The translations under genes were made by a program, and so were the position numbers. The notes beneath the pieces were generated by a model. It was given only the letters and a program-made list of their open reading frames with translations, was not told the origin of the DNA and searched no databases. DNA of 64,000 bases. It comes from Mycolicibacterium parafortuitum (GTDB taxonomy: Bacteria; Actinomycetota; Actinomycetes; Mycobacteriales; Mycobacteriaceae). Of the stretch, positions 33,212 through 42,166 are shown one piece after another. Positions within the stretch are counted from its first letter, which is position 1, and each line of letters begins with the position of its first letter. The stretch is from contig NZ_MVID01000016.1 of assembly GCF_002086815.1 (NCBI RefSeq), positions 1 to 64,000 of the forward strand, given 5' to 3'.

Positions 33212-34552
33212 CTAGCTCGGCGGCGGCAGGCACAGCAGCAGCCGTGCGCCGCCGAGCGGGCTGGCCTCCAACGAGGCTGTGCCGCCGTGCAATTCGGCCT
33301 GCTGGGCGACCAGCGCCAGGCCGAGGCCGGACCCGGAGTGCGATGCCGTCGACCCGCGCGAGAATCTGTCGAACACCACGCGGCGTTCCTCTTCGGGCAC
33401 ACCGATCCCGTCGTCGTCGATCGCGATCTCGACGCCGTCTCTGGAGCTGACCGCCGACAGTTGCACCCGGGTCGCACCACCGTGTTTGACGGCGTTGGCG
33501 ATCGCGTTGTCCACCGCCAGCCGCAATCCGGTCGGCAGCCCGACGATGATCACCGTCGGTGCAGGCACCAGTGACACGTCGAGGTCGGGGTAGACGCGCA
33601 TCGCGTCGTGCGCGGCGCGGTCGAGCAGCTCGGTGATGTCGACAGGGACGTGGTCGTCCTCGGTGGACAACTCGCCCTGGGCCAGCCGCTCCAGCGCACC
33701 GAGGGTCGCCTCGATCCGCGACTGGGTCCGGATCACGTCGCCGAGCACCTCCTTGCGGCCGTCCTCGGTGAGTTCCAGCGTCGCGAGCACCTCAAGGTTG
33801 GTGCGCATCGCGGTCAGCGGGGTGCGCAACTCGTGCGCCGACACCGACGCGAAGTCGCGCGCCGACGTCAGCGCCGCCTTGGTGCGGTCCTGCTCCCGCC
33901 ACACCCGCTGCACCAGCCCCTTGATCGCCTCGGCGATCTCGACGGCCTCGGTGGCTCCGCGGACGTCGATGTCGGGATCCTCATCGCCCGCGTCGATCGC
34001 GCTGGTCTGCCTGGCCAGCTGCTTGAACGGGCGCACCGCGAACGCGGCCAGCACCCAGCCGCTGACGGCCGCGGCGCCGATCGCGAGCGTGCAGATGATC
34101 AGCACCCGACGGTGCAGGTTGTTGATGTCGGCGATGGTCGCGTCGTAGGTGGCGCCGACGGCCACCGACATCGGCTGCGGTCCCGCGAGCGCCACCGTGC
34201 GCACCCGGTACCGGACCCCGTCGACGTAGGTGTCGGCGTAGCCCGCCTCGAGTTCGGGGAGAACCACCGCCGAATTGGAGGCCGTTTGGCCGTCGCGGCG
34301 CACCGTGATCACGACGTCCTGGTCGTTGGGCGACGGCGGGATCTCGTCGAGGCCGCGCGGCAGGAACGGGACGACGAAGCCGGCGGCCTCGTCGAGGCGA
34401 CGGTCCAGCCGTTCGTTCCACGCGTCGGTGATGCCGAACCACACCACCGCCCCGGCGATGACGACGACGATCGCGCCGGCGATCGCGCTGGTGAACGCGA
34501 CCCGCTGCCGCAGCGACGGGGTGCGCCGGAAGAACCGCGACAGCGCGACCAC
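33212..34552 (-). CDS. prrB: Sensor histidine kinase PrrB
   Basis: A 446-residue membrane kinase, partner of PrrA. TM1 (about residues 20-41) and TM2 (about 150-173) flank an extracytoplasmic sensor domain. A HAMP-like linker follows, then the phospho-accepting His240 (SAHELRTPLTAMRTNLEVL), the N box (AVDNAIANAVKHG) and G boxes (IDDDGIGVPEEERR, GSGLGLALVAQQ). PrrAB is the essential two-component system of mycobacteria, affecting respiration and early intracellular growth. It follows prrA by 9 bp and corresponds to Rv0902c. Confidence 0.95.
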   Translation of the reverse strand: MVALSRFFRRTPSLRQRVAFTSAIAGAIVVVIAGAVVWFGITDAWNERLDRRLDEAAGFVVPFLPRGLDEIPPSPNDQDVVITVRRDGQTASNSAVVLPELEAGYADTYVDGVRYRVRTVALAGPQPMSVAVGATYDATIADINNLHRRVLIICTLAIGAAAVSGWVLAAFAVRPFKQLARQTSAIDAGDEDPDIDVRGATEAVEIAEAIKGLVQRVWREQDRTKAALTSARDFASVSAHELRTPLTAMRTNLEVLATLELTEDGRKEVLGDVIRTQSRIEATLGALERLAQGELSTEDDHVPVDITELLDRAAHDAMRVYPDLDVSLVPAPTVIIVGLPTGLRLAVDNAIANAVKHGGATRVQLSAVSSRDGVEIAIDDDGIGVPEEERRVVFDRFSRGSTASHSGSGLGLALVAQQAELHGGTASLEASPLGGARLLLCLPPPS

Positions 34553-34561
34553 GCGGCTGGC

Positions 34562-35263
34562 CTACTGCTGCCGCAGGACGAATCCCACGCCGCGAACCGT
34601 GTGCAGCAGCCGCGGCGCACCGTTGGCCTCCAGCTTGCGCCGCAGGTAGCCGATGAACACGTCGACGACGTTGGTGTCGGCGGCGAAGTCGTAACCCCAC
34701 ACCAGCTCGAGCAGCTGCGCGCGGGAGAGCACCGCGGTCTTGTGCTCGGCGAGCACCGCGAGCAGGTCGAATTCCCGCTTGGTCAGGTCGACGTCGACGC
34801 CGTCGACGCGGGCGCGCCGGCCCGGGATGTCGACCTCCAGTGGGCCGACGGTGATGGTCTCCGACGAGAACGTCGCGGTCGACCCACGCCGCCGCAGCAG
34901 CGCCTTGACCCGCGCGACCAGCTCGGCCAGCACGAACGGTTTGACCAGGTAGTCGTCGGCGCCTGCCTCCAGCCCGGCGACCCGGTCGTCGACCGACGAC
35001 CGCGCCGAGAGCACGCAGACCGGTACGTCGTTGTCCATCGCCCGCAGCGCGGTCACCACCGACACCCCGTCGAGGACGGGCATGTTGATGTCGAGGACGA
35101 TCGCGTCCGGCCGGGTTTCGGTGGCGCTGCGCAGCGCCTCCGCACCGTCGACGGCGGTGAACACGTCGAAGCCGGACAGTCGCAGGCCGCGCTCGAGCGA
35201 GGCGAGGACGTCGGGATCGTCGTCGACCACGAGAACCCGGGGTGAGCCCGAACCACTGTCCAT
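34562..35263 (-). CDS. prrA: Response regulator PrrA
   Basis: A 233-residue OmpR-type regulator. The receiver domain (about residues 8-120) has the acidic pocket VDDDPD and phospho-acceptor Asp58 in VLDINMPVLDG; the C-terminal winged helix includes LTKREFDLLAVLAEHK and VWGYDFAADTNVVDVFIGYLRRK. ATG 35263 gives the conserved start MDSGSGSPRVLVVDDD. It is the first gene of prrAB; the promoter lies in 35264-35378, shared with the divergent ion channel gene. Confidence 0.95.
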   Translation of the reverse strand: MDSGSGSPRVLVVDDDPDVLASLERGLRLSGFDVFTAVDGAEALRSATETRPDAIVLDINMPVLDGVSVVTALRAMDNDVPVCVLSARSSVDDRVAGLEAGADDYLVKPFVLAELVARVKALLRRRGSTATFSSETITVGPLEVDIPGRRARVDGVDVDLTKREFDLLAVLAEHKTAVLSRAQLLELVWGYDFAADTNVVDVFIGYLRRKLEANGAPRLLHTVRGVGFVLRQQ

Positions 35264-35378
35264 GGACGCAATCTTGCCCGATGAACCGACGCCCTCGTGG
35301 GAGGCGGTGCCCGCGGATTGCGGCGGAGTAATTGACAAATGTGCCACTTCGGCCGTCGACGTTTGCTAGAACCGACTG

Positions 35379-36251
35379 GTGAGGCTCGAATCGGCGGACG
35401 CCGTCGGGGTCACGGCACCCGAGCCGTCCCCGGGCACGTCGCCGAATTCGATTGCGGGACGTTGCCGTTCGTTGCTCATGCACCCCGCGTTCGAGCTCGC
35501 GATCGTCGCCGTCATCGTCGCGAACGCGATCGTGCTCGGGATGGGCACCTACGCGGATCTGGCGACCGACCACGAGGCGATCTTCGACGCCGTCTACAAC
35601 GTGTTCCTCGCGATCTACGTGGTCGAGTTGCTGATCCGGTTGACCGCCTGCCGCTGGAGCCCCCGGGAATTCGTCAGGGACGGCTGGAACGTCTTCGATT
35701 TCGTGGTGGTCGCCGTCGCGTTCGTGCCCGGGCTGCGGGAGAACGCGATGTTGCTGCGCATGGTGCGGCTGCTGCGGATCGTGCGCCTGGTCCGGTTCCT
35801 GCCCGATCTGCGGCTGCTGGTGTCGGCGGCGGGCAGGAGTGTGCCCGGGGTGGCGTCGCTGGCCTCGGCGACGTTCGTGTTGATCTTCATCTACGGGATG
35901 GTCGGGTGGGTGTTGTTCGCCGACCATGCTCCCGAATCGTTCGGCAACGTCGGGCAGGCGATGCTGACGATGTTCGTGATGTTGACGCTGGAGAACTTCC
36001 CCGACAACATCGCCATGGGCCAACAGGTGTCGCACTGGACGATCGTGTACTTCATCAGTTACGTGCTGCTGGCGAGCTTTCTGATCTTCAACCTGTTCAT
36101 CGGGATCGTCCTCAACGCGATGGAGGAGGCGCGGATCAGGGATCGTGAAGAGCACGAGACCGACGACCTTCTCACCCGGTTGCGGGCGGCGCGGGAGGCG
36201 TTGGAGGACGCCGAACGGGAATTACAGAAAGCGCCGCCCGCGATCACCTGA
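35379..36251 (+). CDS. Voltage-gated-like ion channel (six-TM)
   Basis: A 290-residue single-domain cation channel of the Ion_trans type, like bacterial NaChBac/Kv channels, expected to form tetramers. Six TM segments span about 36-245. S4 (about 127-146) has arginines at every third position (LRMVRLLRIVRLVRFLPDLR). The pore loop has the selectivity motif MLTLENFPD with Glu205, close to the sodium channel motif TLESW. The C-terminus (about 250-285) is a charged coiled coil. GTG start; ion selectivity is not proven by sequence. Confidence 0.87.
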   Translation: MRLESADAVGVTAPEPSPGTSPNSIAGRCRSLLMHPAFELAIVAVIVANAIVLGMGTYADLATDHEAIFDAVYNVFLAIYVVELLIRLTACRWSPREFVRDGWNVFDFVVVAVAFVPGLRENAMLLRMVRLLRIVRLVRFLPDLRLLVSAAGRSVPGVASLASATFVLIFIYGMVGWVLFADHAPESFGNVGQAMLTMFVMLTLENFPDNIAMGQQVSHWTIVYFISYVLLASFLIFNLFIGIVLNAMEEARIRDREEHETDDLLTRLRAAREALEDAERELQKAPPAIT

Positions 36252-36303
36252 CCAGCCGGGAAGCCGTTGACCTCAATGTTTGTTGAGGTTCTACGGTGAT
36301 TAC

Positions 36304-38301
36304 ATGAGCTTGGAAACGGTAGCCCGGCAGAGCCTCTACCGGCAGACCCATGCCCGCTCCGGTGACCTGCACGCGCTGACCGATCGTCGGCTGCTGCGCC
36401 GCATCTGGCGGTTCGCGGCGCGGCATCACCGCCGGCTGCGGGTGTTCGTCGCGGTCAGCGTGGTGGGTGCGGTCCTGACGGTGGCGACCCCGCTTCTGGC
36501 GGGCCGCGTCGTCGACGAGATCACGGGCGCCGGCAGCGCCCGCGTTGTCGTGCTGCTCGCGGCGGTCATCGCCGCGGTCGCCGTCGCCGAAGCCGCGGTG
36601 GCACTGCTGACGCGGTGGCTGTCGTCGACGATCGGCGAGGGTCTGATCCTGGATCTGCGCACCGCCGTCTTCGACCACGTGCAGCGGATGCCGGTCGCGT
36701 TCTTCACCCGCACCCGCACCGGCGCGCTGGTCAGCCGGCTCGGCAACGACGTGATGGGTGCGCAACGCGCGTTCTCCGACACGCTGTCCGGCGTCGTGTC
36801 GAACCTCGTCACGCTGACGTTGACGCTGGCGGTGATGCTGAGCATCTCGTGGCAGATCACCGTCGCGTCGCTCGCCGTGCTTCCGCTGTTCCTGATCCCG
36901 GCGCGGCGCATCGGTTCGGCGATGGCGCGGCTGTCCCGGGAGGCCGCCGCGCACAACGCGACGATGAACACCCAGATGACGGAGCGCTTCTCGGCGCCCG
37001 GCGCGACACTGGTGAAACTGTTCGGGGATCCCGCCGCGGAGTCCCGCGAGTTCGGGCTGCGCGCCGGGCGGGTGCGCGACATCGGGGTGCGTACCGCGAT
37101 GCTGCAGTCGACGTTCATGAACTCGCTGACGTTGATGTCCGCGCTGGCGCTGGCGCTGGTGTACGGGCTGGGCGGCGCGCTGGCGATCGGCGGGCAGCTG
37201 CAGGCCGGCGCGATCGTGTCGCTGGCGCTGCTGTTGACCCGGTTGTACGCGCCGCTGACGGCGCTGGCCAACGCGCGGGTCGAGATCGCGACGGCGCTCG
37301 TCAGCTTCGAGCGGGTCTTCGAGGTCCTCGACCTGGTACCGCTGATCCGGGAACGGCCGGGCGCCGTCGAGGTGCCGCGGGACGGGGACGGAGTTGCCGT
37401 CGAATTCGATAACGTGCACTTCTCCTATCCCGCCGCCGACCGGGTGTCGCTCGCCTCGCTGGAGGAGGTCGCCGAACTCGACGACCGCGGCGGCGAGGAG
37501 GTGCTGCACGGCATCTCGTTCACCGCCGAACCCGGCCAGATGGTCGCGCTGGTCGGGCCGTCCGGGGCGGGGAAGTCGACGATCGCGGCGCTGCTGGCGC
37601 GGCTGTACGACGTGGACGGCGGACCGGCCGATCGGGCAGGCTCCGGTGCCATCCGGCTCAACGGCACCGACGTCCGCGACGTGACGTTCGCGTCGTTGAA
37701 GGCGACGGTCGGCATGGTCACCCAGGACGGGCACCTGTTCCACGAGTCGATCCGGTCGAACCTGCTGCTGGCGGCGCCGGGGGCGACCGATGACGAAATC
37801 TGGGAGGCGCTGCGGCGGGCCCGTTTGGACGACGTCGTCGCGGCCATGCCCGACGGGCTGGACACCGTGGTCGGTGAGCGCGGCTACCGCCTCTCCGGTG
37901 GACAGCGGCAGCGGCTCACCATCGCGCGGGTGCTGTTGGCCGCCCCGCAGGTGGTGATCCTCGACGAGGCGACCGCATCGCTGGACTCCGAGTCCGAGGC
38001 CGCGGTGCAGCAGGCCCTCGCCGAGGCGCTGGCCGGGCGGACGTCGCTGGTGATCGCGCACCGGCTCTCGACCGTGCGGGCTGCCGACGTGATCCTGGTC
38101 GTCGAGGACGGTCGCATCGTCGAGCGGGGCAGCCACGACGACCTGCTCGCGCGCGGCGGCCGCTACGCCGATCTGTACCGCACCCAGTTCGGCCGCGCCG
38201 CCCGCCGCAACGGCCCGCATGCGGGTTTCTGCGCCGGGAGCGCGTCGTCGGCAGGGGAGTTAACCGCTTGCCCGCAATGGGAAGATGTTCTAAGTGGCTG
38301 A
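36304..38301 (+). CDS. ABC exporter half-transporter 1 (TMD-NBD)
   Basis: A 665-residue type IV ABC exporter subunit. The TMD spans about residues 30-320 and the NBD about 355-630. Walker A is GPSGAGKST (about 417), the signature LSGGQRQR, and Walker B with catalytic Glu is ILDEATASLD; the H-loop is IAHRLS. An extra ~18-residue segment (SLASLEEVAELDDRGGEE) is inserted between the first NBD strands, and the C-terminus has a ~40-residue tail overlapping the next gene by 8 bp. The ATPase site is canonical, so it could homodimerise. Confidence 0.9.
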   Translation: MSLETVARQSLYRQTHARSGDLHALTDRRLLRRIWRFAARHHRRLRVFVAVSVVGAVLTVATPLLAGRVVDEITGAGSARVVVLLAAVIAAVAVAEAAVALLTRWLSSTIGEGLILDLRTAVFDHVQRMPVAFFTRTRTGALVSRLGNDVMGAQRAFSDTLSGVVSNLVTLTLTLAVMLSISWQITVASLAVLPLFLIPARRIGSAMARLSREAAAHNATMNTQMTERFSAPGATLVKLFGDPAAESREFGLRAGRVRDIGVRTAMLQSTFMNSLTLMSALALALVYGLGGALAIGGQLQAGAIVSLALLLTRLYAPLTALANARVEIATALVSFERVFEVLDLVPLIRERPGAVEVPRDGDGVAVEFDNVHFSYPAADRVSLASLEEVAELDDRGGEEVLHGISFTAEPGQMVALVGPSGAGKSTIAALLARLYDVDGGPADRAGSGAIRLNGTDVRDVTFASLKATVGMVTQDGHLFHESIRSNLLLAAPGATDDEIWEALRRARLDDVVAAMPDGLDTVVGERGYRLSGGQRQRLTIARVLLAAPQVVILDEATASLDSESEAAVQQALAEALAGRTSLVIAHRLSTVRAADVILVVEDGRIVERGSHDDLLARGGRYADLYRTQFGRAARRNGPHAGFCAGSASSAGELTACPQWEDVLSG

Positions 38302-40222
38302 CTTCCGGACCGACACCTTGCACGCGACGCCCGCGATCGGGCCGCCGCCGGCCGAGGTGAAGCCCAGCTCGGATCTGTGGCGGATGCTGCCGTACCTGTT
38401 GCCCTACCGCGGCCGCTGGATCGCGATGATCGTGATCGCGCTGGCGAGCCTGGCCGCCACGATCTCGATCCCGTTGATGACCAAGGCGGTGATCGACGGT
38501 CCGGTGCGCCTCCAGGACGAGCAGGGTCTGTGGATCCTCGGCGCCGCGGCGGTCGGGATCGGGATCACCGAGGCCGTGCTGTGGTTCATCCGGCGCTGGC
38601 TGGCCGCCCGCGCGACGATGGGTGTCGAGGCCGACATCCGCAACCAGCTCTACGCGCGGCTGCAGATCCTGCCGATGTCGTTCCACGGCCGGTGGCAGTC
38701 CGGTCAGTTGTTGTCGCGGATCATGAACGACCTGAGCACGATTCGGCGCTTCATGTCGTTCGGCCTGATCTTCCTGATGCTCAACGTCCTGCAGATCACC
38801 GTGGTCACCGCGATCCTGCTGGCGATGTACTGGCCGCTCGGGGTGGTCGTGCTGATCTCGATCGTGCCGATCACCCTGACGGTTCTGCACTTCCAGCAGG
38901 AGTACACCCGGCTGTCCCGGCTGGCGCAGGATCAGGCGGGTCACGTCGCCACCCATGTCGAGGAGTCCGCGCTCGGGCTGCGCGTGGTGAAGTCGTTCGG
39001 GCGGGAGGACTACGTCTACGAGCGGTTCGACGAGCAGTTGACCGATCTGTACGACACCCAGGTCGCCCGCGTGTCGGTGTCGGCGAAGTTCTGGACGCTG
39101 CTGGAGGTGATCCCGAACCTGACGCTGATCGTGGTGCTCGGATTCGGCGCGTACGCCGCCGGGCATGGTCAGGTCACGATGGGCACGCTGGTCGCGTTCA
39201 TCACGATGATGCTGTCGCTGGTGTGGCCGATCGCGTCGCTGGGTTTCCTGCTGTCGATGACGCAGGAGTCGTTCACCGCGGCCAACCGGATCGCCGAGAT
39301 CTTCGATGCGCCACGGGAGATCACCGACGGCCCACGTGACCAGACCCCGCGGGGCGGGCGGCTGGAGCTCGTCGACGTCGGGTTCAAGTTTCCCGACAGC
39401 GACGACGTGGCGCCATCCGGCGACCCGGACGCGTGGGTGCTGCGGCACGTGAGCTTCACCGTCGAACCGGGGGAGACGCTGGCGTTGGTCGGGGCGACCG
39501 GTTCGGGCAAGTCCGTACTGGTCGGGTTGTTGTCGAGGCTCTACGACGTCACCGAGGGTGAGATCCGCATCGACGCCCAGGACATCCGCGAGCTGTCGCT
39601 GTCCGCGCTGCGCCGGGCGGTGGCCACCGCATTCGAGGATCCCACGCTGTTCTCGATGTCGGTTGCGGAGAACCTGAAGCTGGGCCGCCCGGACGCGACG
39701 GACGACGAGGTGCGCCAGGCCGTCGAGATCGCCGCCGCACAGTTCGTCTACGACCTGCCGTTCGGGCTGGACACCCGGATCGGTGAGCAGGGTATGAGCC
39801 TGTCCGGCGGTCAGCGCCAACGGCTTTCGCTGGCCCGGGCGATCCTGGCCCAGCCCAGGATCCTGGTGCTCGATGACACGCTCTCGGCGCTCGACGTGCA
39901 CACCGAGGCGGTTGTCGAGGAGGCGCTGCGGCGCATTCTGCACGAGGTCACCGGCATCGTCGTCGCCCACCGCGCGTCGACGGTGCTGCTGGCCGACCGG
40001 GTCGCGCTGCTGCAGAACGGCACCGTCACCCACGTCGGAACCCATGCACAGCTGCTCGCCGAGGTCCCCGAATACCGGTATCTGCTGGCCGCCGACGATG
40101 AGCTCGACGACGGCAGCGAGCGCGAATGTGATTGGGAGAGCGACGAAGAACGCGCCCGGCTGGATCGCGAGGTGCTCGAGGGCGACGTGCGGGAGCGAGA
40201 GATGCTGGAGCGCCGGTCATGA
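38294..40222 (+). CDS. ABC exporter half-transporter 2 (degenerate ATPase site)
   Basis: A 642-residue half-transporter (TMD about residues 30-320, NBD about 350-590). Walker A is GATGSGKS and the signature LSGGQRQR. Walker B reads LVLDDTLSALD, so the catalytic Glu is replaced by Asp, the usual sign of the non-catalytic half of a heterodimeric exporter. The C-terminal tail (about 605-642) is highly acidic and basic. Its stop overlaps the start of half-transporter 3 (ATGA), pointing to that as partner. Substrate unknown. Confidence 0.9.
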   Translation: MADFRTDTLHATPAIGPPPAEVKPSSDLWRMLPYLLPYRGRWIAMIVIALASLAATISIPLMTKAVIDGPVRLQDEQGLWILGAAAVGIGITEAVLWFIRRWLAARATMGVEADIRNQLYARLQILPMSFHGRWQSGQLLSRIMNDLSTIRRFMSFGLIFLMLNVLQITVVTAILLAMYWPLGVVVLISIVPITLTVLHFQQEYTRLSRLAQDQAGHVATHVEESALGLRVVKSFGREDYVYERFDEQLTDLYDTQVARVSVSAKFWTLLEVIPNLTLIVVLGFGAYAAGHGQVTMGTLVAFITMMLSLVWPIASLGFLLSMTQESFTAANRIAEIFDAPREITDGPRDQTPRGGRLELVDVGFKFPDSDDVAPSGDPDAWVLRHVSFTVEPGETLALVGATGSGKSVLVGLLSRLYDVTEGEIRIDAQDIRELSLSALRRAVATAFEDPTLFSMSVAENLKLGRPDATDDEVRQAVEIAAAQFVYDLPFGLDTRIGEQGMSLSGGQRQRLSLARAILAQPRILVLDDTLSALDVHTEAVVEEALRRILHEVTGIVVAHRASTVLLADRVALLQNGTVTHVGTHAQLLAEVPEYRYLLAADDELDDGSERECDWESDEERARLDREVLEGDVREREMLERRS

Positions 40223-42072
40223 GTGGTGGTTCCGATGAGCGCTCGCGCGAAGAGCAGACCGACACCGACTGGCGCGGCAAGTTCGACGAGAGTGCGGACC
40301 TGCCGATCGACGAGACCGTGCCCAGGCGGCGGGAGGCCCGTGCGCTGCTCGGCTCGCTGCTGCGGCCGTACCGCTGGGTGCTGGTGGTGCTCGCCGTCGT
40401 CGTAGTGGTGGAGAACCTCGCGCGGTTGTCGGTTCCGATCCTGGTGCAGAAGGGAATCGACGACGGCATCCCGCCGCTGCTGGCGGGCGGGTCGGCGGCC
40501 ACGCTGATGACGATCGTCGCCGCGCTGTGCGGGGTCGTCGTCGTGCAGGCCTGCGGCCGGATGTACTTCCTGCGCCGGTCCGGCCGGATCGGGCAGAAGG
40601 TCCTGCTGGAGCTGCGGCGGCGGGTGTTCCGGCATTTCGGCCGGCTGGACATCGCCTTTCACGACCGCTACACGTCCGGACGGGTGGTCAGCCGGTCCAC
40701 CAACGACGTCGAAGCGATCCAGGACATGCTGGAGACGGGCTTCGACAGTCTGATCACCGCGGTGCTGACGATGGTGGGCACCGCGGTGCTGTTGGTGGTG
40801 CTCGACGCGAAGCTCGGCTTGCTGTGTCTGGCCGCGTTTCCCGTTCTGGTGCTGCTGATCTGGTGGTTCCACCGGGAGTCGTCGAAGATCTACCGCGAGG
40901 TCCGGGAGATCTCGGCGTTGGTGATCGTCCAGTTCGTCGAGACGATGACGGGCATCAAGGCCGTCCAGGCCTACCGCCGTGAACCGCGCAATCAGGAGAT
41001 CTTCGAAGACGTCGCCGATCGCTACCGGGTGATCAACGAGCGCACCTTCCAGCTGCTGGCGGTGTTCATGCCGGGGGTGAAGCTGGTCGGCAACCTGACC
41101 ACCGGAGTCGTGTTGCTCTACGGCGGATTCCGGGTGCTCAACGGGGAGATGACGATCGGGACGCTGGCGGCGTTCCTGCTGTATCTGCGGATGTTCTTCG
41201 AGCCCATGCAGGAGATCTCGCAGTTCTTCAACACCTTCCAGTCCGCGTCCTCGGCGCTGGAAAAGCTCGCGGGTGTGCTCGCCGAGAAACCCGGCATCGG
41301 TGATCCGGCCGAGCCGGCCGACATCACCGACGTGCGGGGCGAGATCGCGCTGCGCAACGTGGAATTCGAGTACGTGCCCGGCAGGCCGGTCCTCCCAGGA
41401 CTCGATCTGGTGATCCCCGCGGGCCAGACCGTCGCGCTGGTCGGCACCACCGGTGCGGGCAAGACCACGATCGCCAAGCTGATCACCCGGTTCTACGACC
41501 CGGGCTCGGGCTCGGTGACCCTCGACGGCACCGACCTGAAGGACATCGCGCAGGCCGAACTGCGCCGTCACGTCGTGATGGTCACGCAGGAGAACTTCAT
41601 GTTCGGCGGCACCATCGCCGACAACATCCGGTTCGGCCGCCCCGACGCCACGGATGCGCAGGTGCGCGCGGCCGCCGAGGCGGTGGGTGCGTACACGTTC
41701 ATCGAATCACTGCCCGACGGCTATGACACCGACGTCGCCAAGCGGGGCGGACGGCTGTCGGCGGGCCAGCGGCAACTCGTCGCGTTCGCGCGGGCCTTCC
41801 TCGCCGACCCGGCGGTGCTGATCCTGGACGAGGCGACGTCGTCACTGGACATCCCCAGTGAGCGTCTGGTGCAGCGGGCGCTGGAGACCGTGCTGGCCGA
41901 CCGAACCGCGGTGGTGATCGCCCATCGGCTCTCGACCGTGCAGATCGCCGACCGGGTGCTGGTCCTCGAGCACGGCCGCATCGTCGAGGACGGCCCTCCC
42001 GATGAGCTCATCACTCGCGAGGGCGGCCACTACGCGGCGCTGCACCGGTCGTGGGTCCAGTCCCTGGCATAG
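40219..42072 (+). CDS. ABC exporter half-transporter 3
   Basis: A 617-residue half-transporter. A polar N-terminus of about 45 residues precedes the TMD (about 50-340) and NBD (about 370-610). Walker A is GTTGAGKTT. The signature is LSAGQRQL (Ala in place of the second Gly). Walker B is LILDEATSSLD with intact catalytic Glu. With the degenerate half 2 it would make one canonical composite ATP site. ATG 40219 is chosen on the ATGA overlap. Heterodimeric exporters of this kind move drugs, lipids or peptides. Confidence 0.9.
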   Translation: MSGGSDERSREEQTDTDWRGKFDESADLPIDETVPRRREARALLGSLLRPYRWVLVVLAVVVVVENLARLSVPILVQKGIDDGIPPLLAGGSAATLMTIVAALCGVVVVQACGRMYFLRRSGRIGQKVLLELRRRVFRHFGRLDIAFHDRYTSGRVVSRSTNDVEAIQDMLETGFDSLITAVLTMVGTAVLLVVLDAKLGLLCLAAFPVLVLLIWWFHRESSKIYREVREISALVIVQFVETMTGIKAVQAYRREPRNQEIFEDVADRYRVINERTFQLLAVFMPGVKLVGNLTTGVVLLYGGFRVLNGEMTIGTLAAFLLYLRMFFEPMQEISQFFNTFQSASSALEKLAGVLAEKPGIGDPAEPADITDVRGEIALRNVEFEYVPGRPVLPGLDLVIPAGQTVALVGTTGAGKTTIAKLITRFYDPGSGSVTLDGTDLKDIAQAELRRHVVMVTQENFMFGGTIADNIRFGRPDATDAQVRAAAEAVGAYTFIESLPDGYDTDVAKRGGRLSAGQRQLVAFARAFLADPAVLILDEATSSLDIPSERLVQRALETVLADRTAVVIAHRLSTVQIADRVLVLEHGRIVEDGPPDELITREGGHYAALHRSWVQSLA

Positions 42073-42091
42073 CACCCGCTTCTCGTGCCCC

Positions 42092-42162
42092 GCACTCTCG
42101 CGAAAGTGCCCTCACGGTCGTGAAATCCGCGTGGACGCTACCGTGAGCGCACTCTCGCGAAA
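42092..42162. repeat. Intergenic repeat/hairpin after the ABC cluster
   Basis: A 14-bp direct repeat GCACTCTCGCGAAA occurs at 42092-42105 and 42149-42162, enclosing an inverted repeat CTCACGGT (42111-42118) and ACCGTGAG (42140-42147). It fills the gap between the convergent ABC gene and epoxide hydrolase gene, so it may be a terminator; the direct repeats are not explained by that alone. Confidence 0.6.
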
Positions 42163-42166
42163 CCGG

